Shown here piece after piece: positions 36,801-45,782 of a stretch of 64,000 nucleotides of DNA (its first letter is position 1; each line of letters begins with the position of its first letter). The stretch is from NCBI GenBank assembly GCA_028015205.1, contig CM051521.1:96820513-96884512 (forward strand), given 5' to 3'. Position numbers and translations under genes: made by a program. The stretch comes from Mytilisepta virgata. Lineage: Eukaryota; Mollusca; Bivalvia; Mytilida; Mytilidae. The notes below the pieces were generated by a model that saw only the letters and a program-made list of their open reading frames with translations, did not search any database and was not told where the DNA came from.

Positions 36801-39800
36801 TAATAATAATATAATAATAAATTCTAATTTTCATTGAGGCCCTCAGAGAAACAATAAGTACAATTCATATATTATAATATACACATGCATATTACAGTGT
36901 AAATTATCAAATACTGTTCATATATAAATAATTATATCAATAAATATCACATCTTTAGAAAATGTCCAAAACAGTTTGTTTTAAACAAATTTAAATTAGC
37001 ACACTTTTTAACACTGTAACGTAAATCGTACCATATTTTGACGGCCATATTTTGAAGTCTAATTATTGTTCAATATTTAAATCTCAAAATTACAAAATTA
37101 TTATTATAAAAAAATTATAATTGCTAATTTTTAAGAACGCGAAATAGTTCTTCAAAGTAGTTCTTACTAACATTACACAGGGTGGCATTGACCAGAAGAG
37201 TATAACACTGGTATTAGAACCAGAAGCTGCTGCTATTTGCTGTCAGTGTTTGGAGGCTGAGAAGAAATTAAAAGGAAGCATAAAAAAAGCACATGTTTTT
37301 TCTCCAGAATCAAGATTCCTCATTGTTGATCTAGGAGGTAGGAATTTTGTTAATTTCATTTATATGTTTATTCACTTTGCTCATGATTTTTATAGGATTG
37401 GAAAGATACAGAGATTTATTTTTGTCCTTTCTTCAAAACTCCCACCGTACGTCAACTGTCAACTATCAAATTGTGGATCCTTCTTAATGTCAAAATAATG
37501 TAACGTCATCGTTAGGTGTGTGCAATAGAAAAGAGGACAAATAAACCTAAGGAGCAATCCAAAAAAACGCAATCCATTAGACAGACAAAACCCGGGAAGA
37601 AGAATGAACAACCACAAGCACAACAAATAAACATTGAAAACAATGAACAGCACGAACTCCAATAAAAACCAGGAGTGAACTCAGGTGCTCTGGAAGGGTA
37701 ACCAGTTCCTGCTCCGGATAGGCAGCGGTCGTAAAGTTCAAAAAAGTCAATCCGGTGGTAGTCACAGATCGGTGGAGGTACAATTAGGTGCAGACATAAC
37801 CTCTCACCAAGTTAACTTAGAGCAGTTCTACTGACTGCTTTAGAACTGCTCTAGAATAGAATCCTGACTGCTCTAGAACAGAATCCTGACCGAGTCTGAC
37901 TGCTCTAATCTGTCATGCTCAAGAACAGCTCTAACCTGTCATGGTCTAGAACATTAGTAGTATGGTTTATGACATTTTAGTCAACCTAAATATATAGGGC
38001 CCTTCGATCCTGGCGTACGGAACATGATCGTGTTAGACGACCTGATGTCGACGTCGGCCAAAGACTCTCGGATCAGCGACCTGTTCACCGTAGGATCTCA
38101 CCACAGAAACTTGCCAGTGGTGGTGCTCAATCAGAACCTGTACTACGGCAAGGACCCGACTTGGAGGAGAAACTGTCACTATTTGGTACTCTTCAACAAT
38201 CTCGTAGACCGACAGCCGATCGTGACTCTTGGACGACATCTTTCTTTACAGATCGGACATCTTCGTACGCAAGTTCGAGGAGGTCACAAAGAAACCATAC
38301 GGATACATATTGGTGGACCTGAAACCTGGCATCCCAGAATCGGTAGACTACGCACCGATGGTTTACAAACGGGGATAGGAATTGTTAACGGGGACCGAGA
38401 CGAAGACATGGAAGCAGACCACAAATCGGAAGAATTCACCGATACACCGGACGGCTCCGAGGACTACAGAGAGGATCTCGTAGGTTGGCGAGATTGCGCA
38501 CTCGTCTTTGTTCATTATGGCGGACTGAGAGACCACATCAAATGGGGGTGTATCGCACAGGAGGAGTTTCCTATTGCCAAACGCCAGAAAAAGATGACGA
38601 TTCGAATATGGAATGTACGGGTTCGAGTTGGAAGAGTATTTGAAAGACTTACCGGTGACTGTATGTTGTGCTGACGATCTCCCCGCTCGTGTAGGGTACA
38701 TACCGCAGAGCTTTGTCGCCAATACGGTCTCCTGTGCAAAGAATGGAAGTCATTGGGTGGTGTTTCATTTCCCGAAAGACGGACCTGCAGAATTTTTCGA
38801 TTCACTCGGACGCACGCCGTGATCCTACCATCGTTGCTTCGAGAACGTATTGGTCATCAACGGATCTCAGTACCGCTACATGCCAAACAGAATCGAACCG
38901 TATGGAAGTGACACCAGTGGACTTTACTGCATTCATTTCATTAAGTCGAGATATCGGAACCTTCCGATGGAAGAAATTATGAAAGATTTCTACCCGGAAC
39001 TTTTTAAATTATTGTTGCACATATCTGGAATATGATTGTCAATAAATGTTGAAAAAATAAAGAAACATGACTTTAACGATTCAAACATAAAGGTTTTAGG
39101 AAAAGAGTTGTCTCCCTAGACTATCCAAATTATCCTCACAGGGTAAAAAGGCGGGAAAAGAGTTATTACTCTTCCCTCACGGATGCTTTATTCTACCATG
39201 ATCATGTTACCCACCCATGGATCGTATCACTGACCTGGCATTGTAAACATCATCCCTTCAATGTTTCGGGTCTCTTCGGGATACTTTCCCGGGACAACCC
39301 ATCATCAGAGGCAATCCTTTTTAGCTCACCTGGCTAAAAGCCAGGGTGAGCTTTTGCCATCACTTTGCGTCCGTCGTCCGTCGTCCGTCCGTCGTCTGTC
39401 GTCCGTCGTCCGTCCGTTAACTTTTCACATTTCAATCTTCTTCTAAAAAACCACTGAACCAAATGGAACCAAACTTGGCAGCAATGTTCCTGTGAAGGTC
39501 CTTTACAGAATTTGTAATTTTGGTGCTGATCGAATATTCAACATGGCTGCCAGGCCCAATAATGTGTTCTGATTGGCTGAAATTTCAAAAATCTTCTTGT
39601 TTTATCTTATTATTTCAAAAATCTTCTCCTCTGAAACTACTTGACTAATTAGAACCAAACTTGGTGTGAATGTTCCTTGGGGTACCCTGCATAGAACTGA
39701 TGTGGGGATTTTTGATTCATCGAAAAACATGGCCGCTGTTACTAAAAATAGAACATAGGGGTAAATTGCTGTTTTTTGCTAATAACTCAAAAACCGTTAC

Positions 39801-42612
39801 AGATATTGAAAATCTGACATGGGGTAAAATTGATCAGCATGACAAGATCTACCTACCCTGAAATTTTGAAGGAAATTCCAAAACCCATTTAGGAGTTGTT
39901 GCCCTTTTTTCGTCAAATTTTCAAAATTTTTTTATTCAAAAATCTCCTCCTCTGAAACCGCTTGGCCGATTGGTTTGAAACTTAATAGGAATGATCTATG
40001 ACATGTCCTCTACAAACGATCTTCAATTTATTTTGATCTGACATAAAACATGGCTGTCGTAGCTAAAAATAGAATATAGGGGTGCATGTGTTGTTTTTGG
40101 CTTATAACTTAAAAACCGTTACAGATACCAAAAATCTGACATGGGATAAAGTTGATCAGCATGACGAGATCTACCTAACCATAAATTTTGAAGGAAATCC
40201 TAAAACCCATTTAGGAGTTATTGCCCTTTTTCATCAAATTTTCATAATTTAACATTTTTCGTCATTTATCTCCAAAACTATTTGAGATAGAAGTGAAATG
40301 TAAATTTGAAAAATGTTTGCCATGTTGAGATCTACATACCCTGAAATTTTAAAGGAAATCCCAAAACCCATTTAGGAGTTATTGCCCTTTTTTTGTCAAA
40401 TTTCAAAATTTTAACATTTTTGCATTTATCTCCAAAACTATTTGAGATAGAAGTGAAATATAAATTGAAAAATGTTTGCCATGTTGAGATCTACCTACCC
40501 TGAAATTTTGAAGGGAATCCCAAATTCTATTTAGGAGTTATTGGTTTGTGTAATTTGAGGTCAGGTTCTGTTACATTTATTTAAGGTTCACCCTTATTCC
40601 TGGTCAATTTTGTCAACTTCCTGCCAGGACTACCACCATCAGGGAACATATTTTAACATTAAACCTTATGAAAAATAAATCTTCAACAAATTTTCCCTGA
40701 ACAATTGAACCAATTGCAACAAACTTGGTCAAATAGTTGATTAATTGTCCAATGAAAACCAGACTCCAGGTGAGCGATACAGGCTCTGGTGAGCCTCTTG
40801 TTTTCAAATTTTAGTTGTATTATTTATTTTTTATTTTATTTTAATTTAATTTTTTAAAAGTTTAAATTAATTTTATTATTTATTTTTTTTAATTTTTTTT
40901 TAAATTTAATTTATTATTTATTTTTATTTTTTTTATATGTAATTGCTTACTCTAGAACTTTTCGTCTTGAGTAAGAAATTATAAAAAAAATGCAGTCGTG
41001 GACCAGGACGGCTCTGATTCTTGGCCAGAGCTGTTCCAAAAAGCAGTCATGGGCCAGGACTGCTCTAATTCTTGACCAGAGCTGTTCTACTTCCTGACTG
41101 CTCTAAGTTAACTTATAACAGTTCTCAGAACTGCTCAGAGTTAACTTAGAGCAGTTTTCGGAACTGCTCTGCAAGTTAACTTGGACGAGAGGTTATGGCT
41201 GGTCGCAACTGTACATGAAATGTTACGACATTGATAACAGGTCCAACATCATCTTAAATATTGGAACACTGTAAAGGTCAATCAATTCGTGATGACGATC
41301 GTAAAATTTCCTAAGTGATCTCATCAACTTATTCCTGATAAAATACCACCCAATTATAAACAGTCGTTCACATTTTAAAATAAAATTTTCTTAAGTCTAA
41401 ATTTTTACTAAAATGAGAGCAGAATAACATGTTTTTGCCATTCAAAAAGAAAAATGCTTATTGATTTAATTACTAGTATACATATAGAGCATTTTATTTG
41501 TAAACAAAATTTAATTTGATATTGTTATAACATGTATAGAATTTTGCCTGCTTCATGATAGAGTTATCATTCTTTTTTCACAATGAACAGGAGACACAGT
41601 GGACATCACAGCAAACGAAGTCATCGAGACAGGTCAGTTAAAAGAGATATACAATGCTTCAGGTGGGCAATGGGGTGGAAGCATGATTAATAAAAAGATT
41701 TGGATTTTGATATATGATATATTTGGTCATGCTGTGATTAATAAATTCATGAATGAATACAGAGATGAATACTTACAAATGGTACGTGCGGTAGAAATTA
41801 AAAAGCAAACTTACGATTTTGATGACAAATTTACCATTGATATACCGGAGATGTTACTTGACATAGCAAGCAAACTAAATGCAGAGTTGATTTATGATAA
41901 AAATAAAGATTTAGTCAAGATTTCTAAATCTAGACTTTATATTGATTCCAAACTTATATATGAAATATTCAAAGATTGCATAGACACACTCTGCAGACAT
42001 ATTAAAGACATCATACAGAAGGACGAAACCGAAGGAGTCTCGAGCATTTTACTGGTTGGTGGATTTTCATCCTGTGAGTTGCTAAGGAAAACTGTAAAAG
42101 AAAATTTCCCAGAAATGAATATGGTATGTCCTTCAGATCCGGATACCATAGTTTTAAAAGGAGCAGTAATTATGGGGCACATGGACACACCGATTGTCAG
42201 ACGTTTAGCTCGATACCATTATGGAATGGCAGTGAATCCTGAATTAGATTTAAGCAAGTCTTTTAGTGGGGCGCTCCGAGAAATAGAAGAAGCAGAATTA
42301 GAATTCAGAGTATTCATCAGAAAAGGAGATCCAATCAAAGTAAATGATGTCATCACAGAATATGATCTTCCTGTTAACGAAGATCAAGAGAAAATTGTTA
42401 TCGAAGTTTACGCATCAGAACTAGAAGTGCCACCGCCATACGTTTCTGATCATCACTGTAGAAAAATAGGTACGATTAGGATAAAGCTATCTGGAATACG
42501 TGACGGGGTGATGAAAATTGGATTTTCCTGTGATGGAACAGAGTTCAAAGCAGTTGCTAGAGATTCTCAAACTGGTAGGTGTTTTGCCGGGGTTTGTAGA
42601 TTTTTAGAATAA
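24815..42612 (+). CDS. PH domain-HSPA12 (Hsp70-family ATPase) fusion protein, ten exons
   Basis: The coding exons are 24815-24907, 25037-25087, 25669-25744, 30976-31055, 34273-34363, 34656-34761, 35002-35299, 35608-35826, 37181-37337 and 41591-42612. Every intron is GT-AG, phases agree at all nine junctions, and the total is exactly 731 codons with a TAA stop. TGA stands in frame directly before the ATG, which fixes the start. Residues 1-93 are a PH domain (MEGTIKKWTSLFHGYQDRW at the start, invariant C-terminal Trp83). Residues 101-130 are very acidic. From about residue 168 the HSPA12-type ATPase follows: phosphate-1 AAIDFGSSYTGCAFSF, EPEAAAICC, phosphate-2 VDLGGDTVD (usual GGGT reads GGDT) and adenosine motif ILLVGGFSSCELLR. 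HSPA12 proteins lack the classical Hsp70 peptide-binding domain, as here, and are expanded in bivalves. The weakest splice site is the donor at 35827 (gttcat). Alternative: two adjacent genes, but the linker exons 5 and 6 have no start codon context of their own. Confidence 0.82.
25889..26959. mobile_element. Foldback element 2 (TATGGCACGCCG ends, AAGATATCTC satellite core)
   Basis: The ends TATGGCACGCCGTTTTTATATTTATTCAA and TTGAATAAATATAACAACGGCGTGCCATA are inverted copies. The 6-bp target duplication tagagg is exact (25883-25888 and 26960-26965). The interior is almost wholly a 21-bp tandem unit 'ataagatatctctataagttt' present in both orientations, giving a GATATC roughly every 21 bp. It lies in the intron between exons 3 and 4 of the PH-HSPA12 gene. 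Confidence 0.9.
26966..27690. other. Intronic sequence, nothing recognised
   Basis: The text 'tgctatcttggatttttagacc...tggtacctaccaaagtaacaac' reads like an old dispersed repeat, but no ends or coding motifs are visible. Confidence 0.35.
27697..29633. repeat. Higher-order satellite: 135-bp monomers in 901-bp and 1036-bp super-units
   Basis: 135-bp monomers ('gaaaaccattgagatccccaccctataaccatatatatt...ggtaccatagggggtctgagggggg') are arranged in two super-units. Both open with the same 'ttcttcctcttctaatcaaat...ggtcagtccccaccccctagcc' leader (27697, 28598, and a third partial leader at 29634). The super-units are 901 and 1036 bp, differing by exactly one monomer. Because 135 is divisible by three the minus strand stays open, giving frames of 236 and 281 codons made of a 45-residue repeat. 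Confidence 0.9.
29634..30650. repeat. Related ~126-bp tandem repeats after a third partial leader
   Basis: After the third leader the array changes to a diverged monomer ('ggttggaatccccacccctaaaccatatattgtactactcatggttacaagac...gggggtcatccccacccc...ctcaaaatcagaaacctta') in about seven copies. Those at 30030-30400 are nearly identical and the last two are decayed. It shares the CCCCACCC and GGGGGTCAT blocks with the 135-bp unit, so both descend from one repeat. Confidence 0.8.
31094..31192. repeat. Imperfect hairpin around AAGGCCTTAGGCCT
   Basis: 'cgttatgccgtaccatccttaaggcct' pairs imperfectly with 'aggcctgatggta...gatacggcatgcg'. It is in the intron after exon 4 and has no assigned function. 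Confidence 0.4.
31780..32345 (+). pseudogene. Retroelement reverse-transcriptase relic
   Basis: The + strand reads RQIIGISMGTNCAAVNP, then FNNSCRYLDYNVYT. This is the RT palm block usually seen as GIPMGTNCAPL...FRYIDD, with the second Asp of YxDD replaced (YLDY). After a frame change 'FLKYAKDIYPK' follows. After a further ~150 bp comes FLDGEVPEVPSYGMHIS and, past a stop, DLNERN, matching the downstream FLDG-PSYG and NERN blocks of the same RT family. It is probably a Penelope-like or similar non-LTR class; the exact family is uncertain. It is dead through stops, frameshifts and the lost catalytic Asp, and HINE copy E begins directly after it. Confidence 0.6.
32358..33624 (+). mobile_element. 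AGCTCACCTG element, copy E
   Basis: The 5' hairpin is AGCTCACCTGgccataggccaTGTGAGCT with CGTCGTCGTCGTC nearby. The 3' end is CCAGGTGAGCGATACAGGCTCtggtGAGCCTCTTG. The flanks are T-rich on both sides. The core text 'aacataggggtaaattgctgttttttgctaataactcaaaaaccg' is repeated twice and is almost identical to copy F, so both moved recently. Confidence 0.9.
33625..34272. other. Intronic remainder, possibly 3' part of the RT relic
   Basis: No intact frame. It follows copy E directly. Nothing else was recognised before the acidic exon at 34273. Confidence 0.3.
35931..36087. repeat. Long near-perfect hairpin (~60-bp arms)
   Basis: The left arm 35931-35992 (attaatgaatgggtgttttt...) is the near-exact reverse complement of 36026-36087 (...aaaaacacccatttcttaat), leaving a ~33-bp loop. 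It lies in the intron between exons 8 and 9 of the PH-HSPA12 gene and is probably a foldback MITE. Confidence 0.85.
36092..36810. mobile_element. Possible MITE with TTATTAACCAAC inverted ends
   Basis: TTATTAACCAACC at 36092 pairs with GTTGGTTAATAATAA at about 36795-36809, with weaker pairing inward around ATGCA. 'taatggccctgtta' at about 36736-36751 echoes the adjacent hairpin, so both may belong to one larger element. It includes a run of 17 C at 36483-36499. Confidence 0.4.
37526..37782. repeat. Dispersed repeat, left part, split by the Polinton-derived insertion
   Basis: The text 'cctaaggagcaatc...aatccatt.gacagacaaa.cccgggaag...ccaggagtgaactcaggtgctc' matches 55008-55330. It is interrupted after 'ggaggtac' at 37782 and resumes at 41211 with 'gtacatgaaatgttacgac', running to about 41290. 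I know similar repeats from mussel sequences. Confidence 0.8.
37985..38370 (+). pseudogene. Polinton packaging-ATPase fragment, broken
   Basis: The frame through 38024 carries a Walker-B-like NMIVLDDLM, then LFTVGSHHRNLPVVVLNQNL and YLVLFNN, the hallmark blocks of the FtsK/HerA-type packaging ATPases of Polintons and related viruses. The Walker A region is missing from the left. A frameshift occurs between about 38230 and 38260, and the rest (PYGYILVDLKP) is in another frame, ending in a stop. It is a non-functional fossil of a virus-like transposon. Confidence 0.75.
38500..38612 (+). pseudogene. Possible small zinc-binding ORF fragment of the Polinton
   Basis: The stretch translating as VHYGGLRDHIKWGC, followed by a basic tail (KRQKK), sits between the ATPase and protease fragments. 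Its Cys/His spacing recalls the short C2H2-like proteins found there in other Polintons. The evidence is weak and the frame is not intact around it. Confidence 0.25.
38613..39035 (+). pseudogene. Polinton adenain-like cysteine protease, inactivated
   Basis: One frame from 38613 gives the adenovirus-protease order: a LPARVGYIPQSFVANT block, catalytic-His block GSHWVVFHF, acidic-residue block FFDSLG, and the C-terminal GLYCIHF block. An in-frame TGA lies at 38820-38822, and the position of the nucleophile (usually Cys before G-x-Y-C) is Ser. The protease is therefore doubly inactivated. In Polintons this enzyme matures capsid proteins. Confidence 0.8.
39036..39322. other. Remaining Polinton-derived sequence before copy F
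   Basis: Short degenerate frames only. No motif was recognised. Confidence 0.35.
39323..40800 (+). mobile_element. AGCTCACCTG element, copy F, nested in the Polinton derivative
   Basis: It has the 5' hairpin AGCTCACCTGgctaaaagCCAGGGTGAGCT, a long (CGTC)n/(CCGT)n patch at 39369-39417, and the same 3' end as copy E (CTCTTG, then TTTT). From about 39680 on it is almost identical to copy E, with one extra core unit around 39950-40150. Confidence 0.9.
40801..40985. repeat. TTTA-rich low-complexity tract
   Basis: Runs of TTTATTTT and TTTAATTT between copy F and the right Polinton end. Confidence 0.7.
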
Positions 42613-42817
42613 CCAAACGGACTTGCCGCATTCAGATTCACAGATGCAAAGTAGATAAACCCAGCGGATTGAATATGAACTCAAGTTACTTCAGGAACTT
42701 TTTTTTAATCATGATAATTTCAGTGCAGCATACTTTGCATAATCAGTTTTCAATGATGAATATGAATTTTTATTATCTGTATTAATAGATTAATATTATA
42801 TATATTTTAATGCATTT
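42613..42817 (+). other. Probable 3' UTR of the PH-HSPA12 gene
   Basis: AT-rich sequence after the TAA stop. No coding motif and no clear AATAAA. Confidence 0.4.
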
Positions 42818-43215
42818 TTGTCGAGCCTGCGACTTTTGTCGTGGAAGCGGGACATAGCGATCCAACAATCCGTCGTCGGCGTCGGCGTCGGCGTCGGCGT
42901 CAACATTTAAATTTACATTCACTCTGTGGTTAAAAGTTTTTTTTTAAAACATTAATAACTTTTTAAAACTATCCTGGATTTTTACCAAACTTGGACAGAA
43001 GCTTGTTCATGATCAAAAGATAGTATCCAGAGGAAAATTTTTAAATATTTTCCCATTTTCCCCTATTTTACTTATAAATGGACTTAGTTTCCTATCCCAA
43101 CAGTCTGCAGTTAAAGTTTTTAAAGAATTTAAAATTACCTTCTTAAACCATCTTGGATTTCTACCAAACTTGGACAGAAGCGTCTTCATGATCAATAAAT
43201 AACATATGAAGAAAA
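42818..43215 (+). mobile_element. GTCGAGCCTGCGAC hairpin element, partial
   Basis: After TTTTT comes the hairpin GTCGagcctGCGAC, a GTCGGC microsatellite (42872-42900) and two core units ('ctatcctggatttttaccaaacttggacagaagc' and 'ccatcttggatttctaccaaacttggacagaagc') about 190 bp apart. The layout repeats that of the AGCTCACCTG family. The 3' end was not found. Confidence 0.55.
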
Positions 43216-43973
43216 ATTATATACTTGGTAGCTAGTGTATAAACCACAATACAAAATGGAAAAATAATAAATAGTTATTCCTCTCCGTTTATTGTAAGCA
43301 GACGTGTTATTTTAAGTCAGTGATTTTTAAGATAATAAAAACAATTTGTTATAATAATAACGTTTTTATACTATTTATTTATCTAAAATTATGAATTGTC
43401 GTGAAAAATTTATTCCCCTTCTTGAAAAATACTGAACACAAGGTAGATTCAGTCTATATGGTAGATAATTTCTTGACACAAAAAACGAGAAATTAAAGCA
43501 AAGGAGCAAAGCTGGTTCCTTATTCAGCTCCGGTCGGAATGGAATATTTTGCTAGATGTCATTTAAGGGGACAGTTGCGAGGTGTATCAATATAAATTTT
43601 AGTCAATTCAAAAATAGGCATGGATATAAATGTTTTACAAAATGTACGCATGCGAATTTGTGTGCGTGTGTCAAATATCTTAGGTCACATGTATGAAGGG
43701 ATGTATTGTTGAAAGGAGTGCCGTTCCTAACGAATGATATCAGTTGGTAAGCAGTATGTAATAGGGAATGGAATAATTCCATATTGTGCTTCATCAGACT
43801 CGTTAAGGTGGTACGTCTGTAATTCACTGAAATCACACCCCTTTTAATTGATGTCATCCATTATGGCAAATTATCTTGCACTGTAATTCTGTGCCAACCA
43901 AGCATTGATCTGACTACTTTGTCCCTACCATCAGGTACTAGTTGAACTGCGTTCGGTTTGATCCTACGGCGGT
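43216..43973. other. Intergenic, no gene recognised
   Basis: The minus-strand frame at 43603-43857 (84 codons) shows no motif and no splice context. Confidence 0.35.
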
Positions 43974-43979
43974 TCTATC

Positions 43980-45776
43980 TATGGCACGCCGTTGTTATAT
44001 TTATTCAATTTCGAGATATCTTATTAAGTTAAATAAGATATCTTATAAACTAATAGAGATATCTTATAAACTAATAGAGATATCTTATAAATTAATAGAG
44101 ATATCTTATAAACTTATAGAGATATCTTATTAACTTATAGAGATATCTTATTTAACTGGTTATAAAGATATCTTATTAAATATATAAGATATCTCTATAA
44201 GTTAATAAGATATCTCTATTAATTTATAAGATATCTTTTATATAGTTAATAATAGAGATATCTTATAAACTAATAGAGATATCTTATAAATTAATAGAGA
44301 TATCTTATAAACTAATAGAGATATCTTATAAACTTATAGAGATATCTTATTAACTAATAGATAATTTGAAAGTAAATAAGATATCTCTATTAGTTTAAAA
44401 CATATCTTATTAACTTATAGAGATATCTTAATACTTAATAAGATATCTCTATTAGTTTATAAGATATCTCTATTAATTTATAAGCTATCTCTATTAATTT
44501 ATAAGATATCTTATTAACCAATAGAGATATCTTATAAATTAATAGAGATATCTTATAAACTTATAAATATATCTTATTAACTTATAGAGATATCTTATTT
44601 AACTGATTATAACGATATCTTATTAAATATATAAGATATCTCTATAAGTTAATAAGATATCTCTATTAATTTATAAGATATCTTATTAACTATATAAGAT
44701 ATATTTTATATAGTTAATAATAGAGATATCTTATTTACTTAATAAGATATATTGTAAACTAATAGAGATATCTTATAAAGTAATAGAGATATCTTATAAA
44801 CTAATAGAGATATCTTATTTACTTTCAAATTATCTATTAGTTAATAAGATATCTCTATAAGTTTATAAGATATCTCTTTTAGTTTATAAGATATCTCTAT
44901 TAATTTATAAGATATCTCTATTAGTTTACAATATATCTTATTAAGTAAATAAGATATCTCTATTATTAACTATATAAAATATATCTTATATAGTTAATAA
45001 GATATCTTATAAATTAATAGAGATATCTTATTAACTTATAGAGATATCTTATATATTTAATAAGATATCTTTATAACCAGTTAAAGAAGATATCTCTATA
45101 AGTTAATAAGATATCTCTATAAGTTTATAAGATATATCTATTAATTTATAAGATATCTCTATTAATTTATAAGATATCTTATAAATTAATAGAGATATCT
45201 TATAAACTAATAGAGATATCTTATAAATTAATAGAGATATCTTATAAACTAATAGAGATATCTTATTAAGTATTAAGATATCTTTAATTTTTATAAGATA
45301 TCTTATTTAATTTGAAAGTAAATAAGATATCTCTATAAGTTAATAAGATATCTCTATTAGTTTATAAGATATCTCTATTAGTTTATAAGATATTTCTATT
45401 AATTTATAAGATATCTCTATTAGTTTATAAGATATCTCTATTATTAACTATATAAAAGATATCTTATATAGTTAATAAGATATCTTATAAATTAATATAG
45501 ATATCTTATTAACTTATAGAGATATCTTATATATTTAATAAGATATCTTTATAACCAGTTAAATAAGATATCTCTATAAGTTAATAAGATATCTCTATAA
45601 GTTTATAAGATATCTCTATTAGTTTATAAGATATCTCTATTAATTTATAAGATATCTCTATAAATTTATAAGATATCTCTATTAATTTATAAGATATCTC
45701 TATTAGTTTATAAGATATCTTATTTAACTAAATAAGATATCTCGAAATTGAATTAATATAACAACGGCGTGCCATA
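43980..45776. mobile_element. Foldback element 3 (TATGGCACGCCG ends, AAGATATCTC satellite core)
   Basis: The ends TATGGCACGCCGTTGTTATATTTATTCAA and TTGAATTAATATAACAACGGCGTGCCATA are inverted. The flanking hexamers tctatc and tctgtc (43974-43979 and 45777-45782) differ by one base. The ~1.7-kb interior consists of the same 21-bp GATATC satellite as element 2, switching strand orientation several times, with shared landmark blocks such as 'ttataaccagttaaataag'. Confidence 0.9.
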
Positions 45777-45782
45777 TCTGTC

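Larger units (their letters stand above)
37783..41210 (+). mobile_element. Polinton/Maverick-derived deletion element
   Basis: The long inverted ends contain CATAACCTCTC..CCAAGTTAACTT and subterminal arrays of GACTGCTCTAGAACAG-type motifs (37800-37960 and about 40990-41190). GTAC flanks it on both sides (37779-37782 and 41211-41214), and the related copy at 55.2 kb shows the uninterrupted site. Inside are fragments of a packaging ATPase and an adenovirus-type protease, the gene pair typical of Polintons. Integrase, polymerase and capsid genes are absent. HINE copy F (39323-40800) is a later insertion. The family's usual target duplication is 6 bp, so the 4-bp GTAC is unusual. Confidence 0.75.

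Noticed and set aside
38363..38805. Minus-strand ORFs of 96-119 codons
   Set aside because: Shadow frames opposite the Polinton ATPase/protease fragments, which have recognisable motifs on the + strand.
34985..42612. HSPA12 as a stand-alone gene starting at 34985
   Set aside because: The ATG at 34985 lies in the intron before the acceptor at 35001. The preceding exons splice in phase, so a longer protein is better supported.
43603..43857. 84-codon minus-strand ORF as a gene
   Set aside because: No motif, no splice sites and no codon pattern; indistinguishable from chance.
43942..44133. ORF with repeated ISYKLIE
   Set aside because: Translation of the 21-bp GATATC satellite in foldback element 3; the periodic peptide is a by-product.
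17686..45776. Polinton ends as the source of the TATGGCAC foldback family (both have 6-bp duplications in general)
   Set aside because: The foldback ends share no sequence with the Polinton-derived element's ends here, and Polinton termini usually begin AG.
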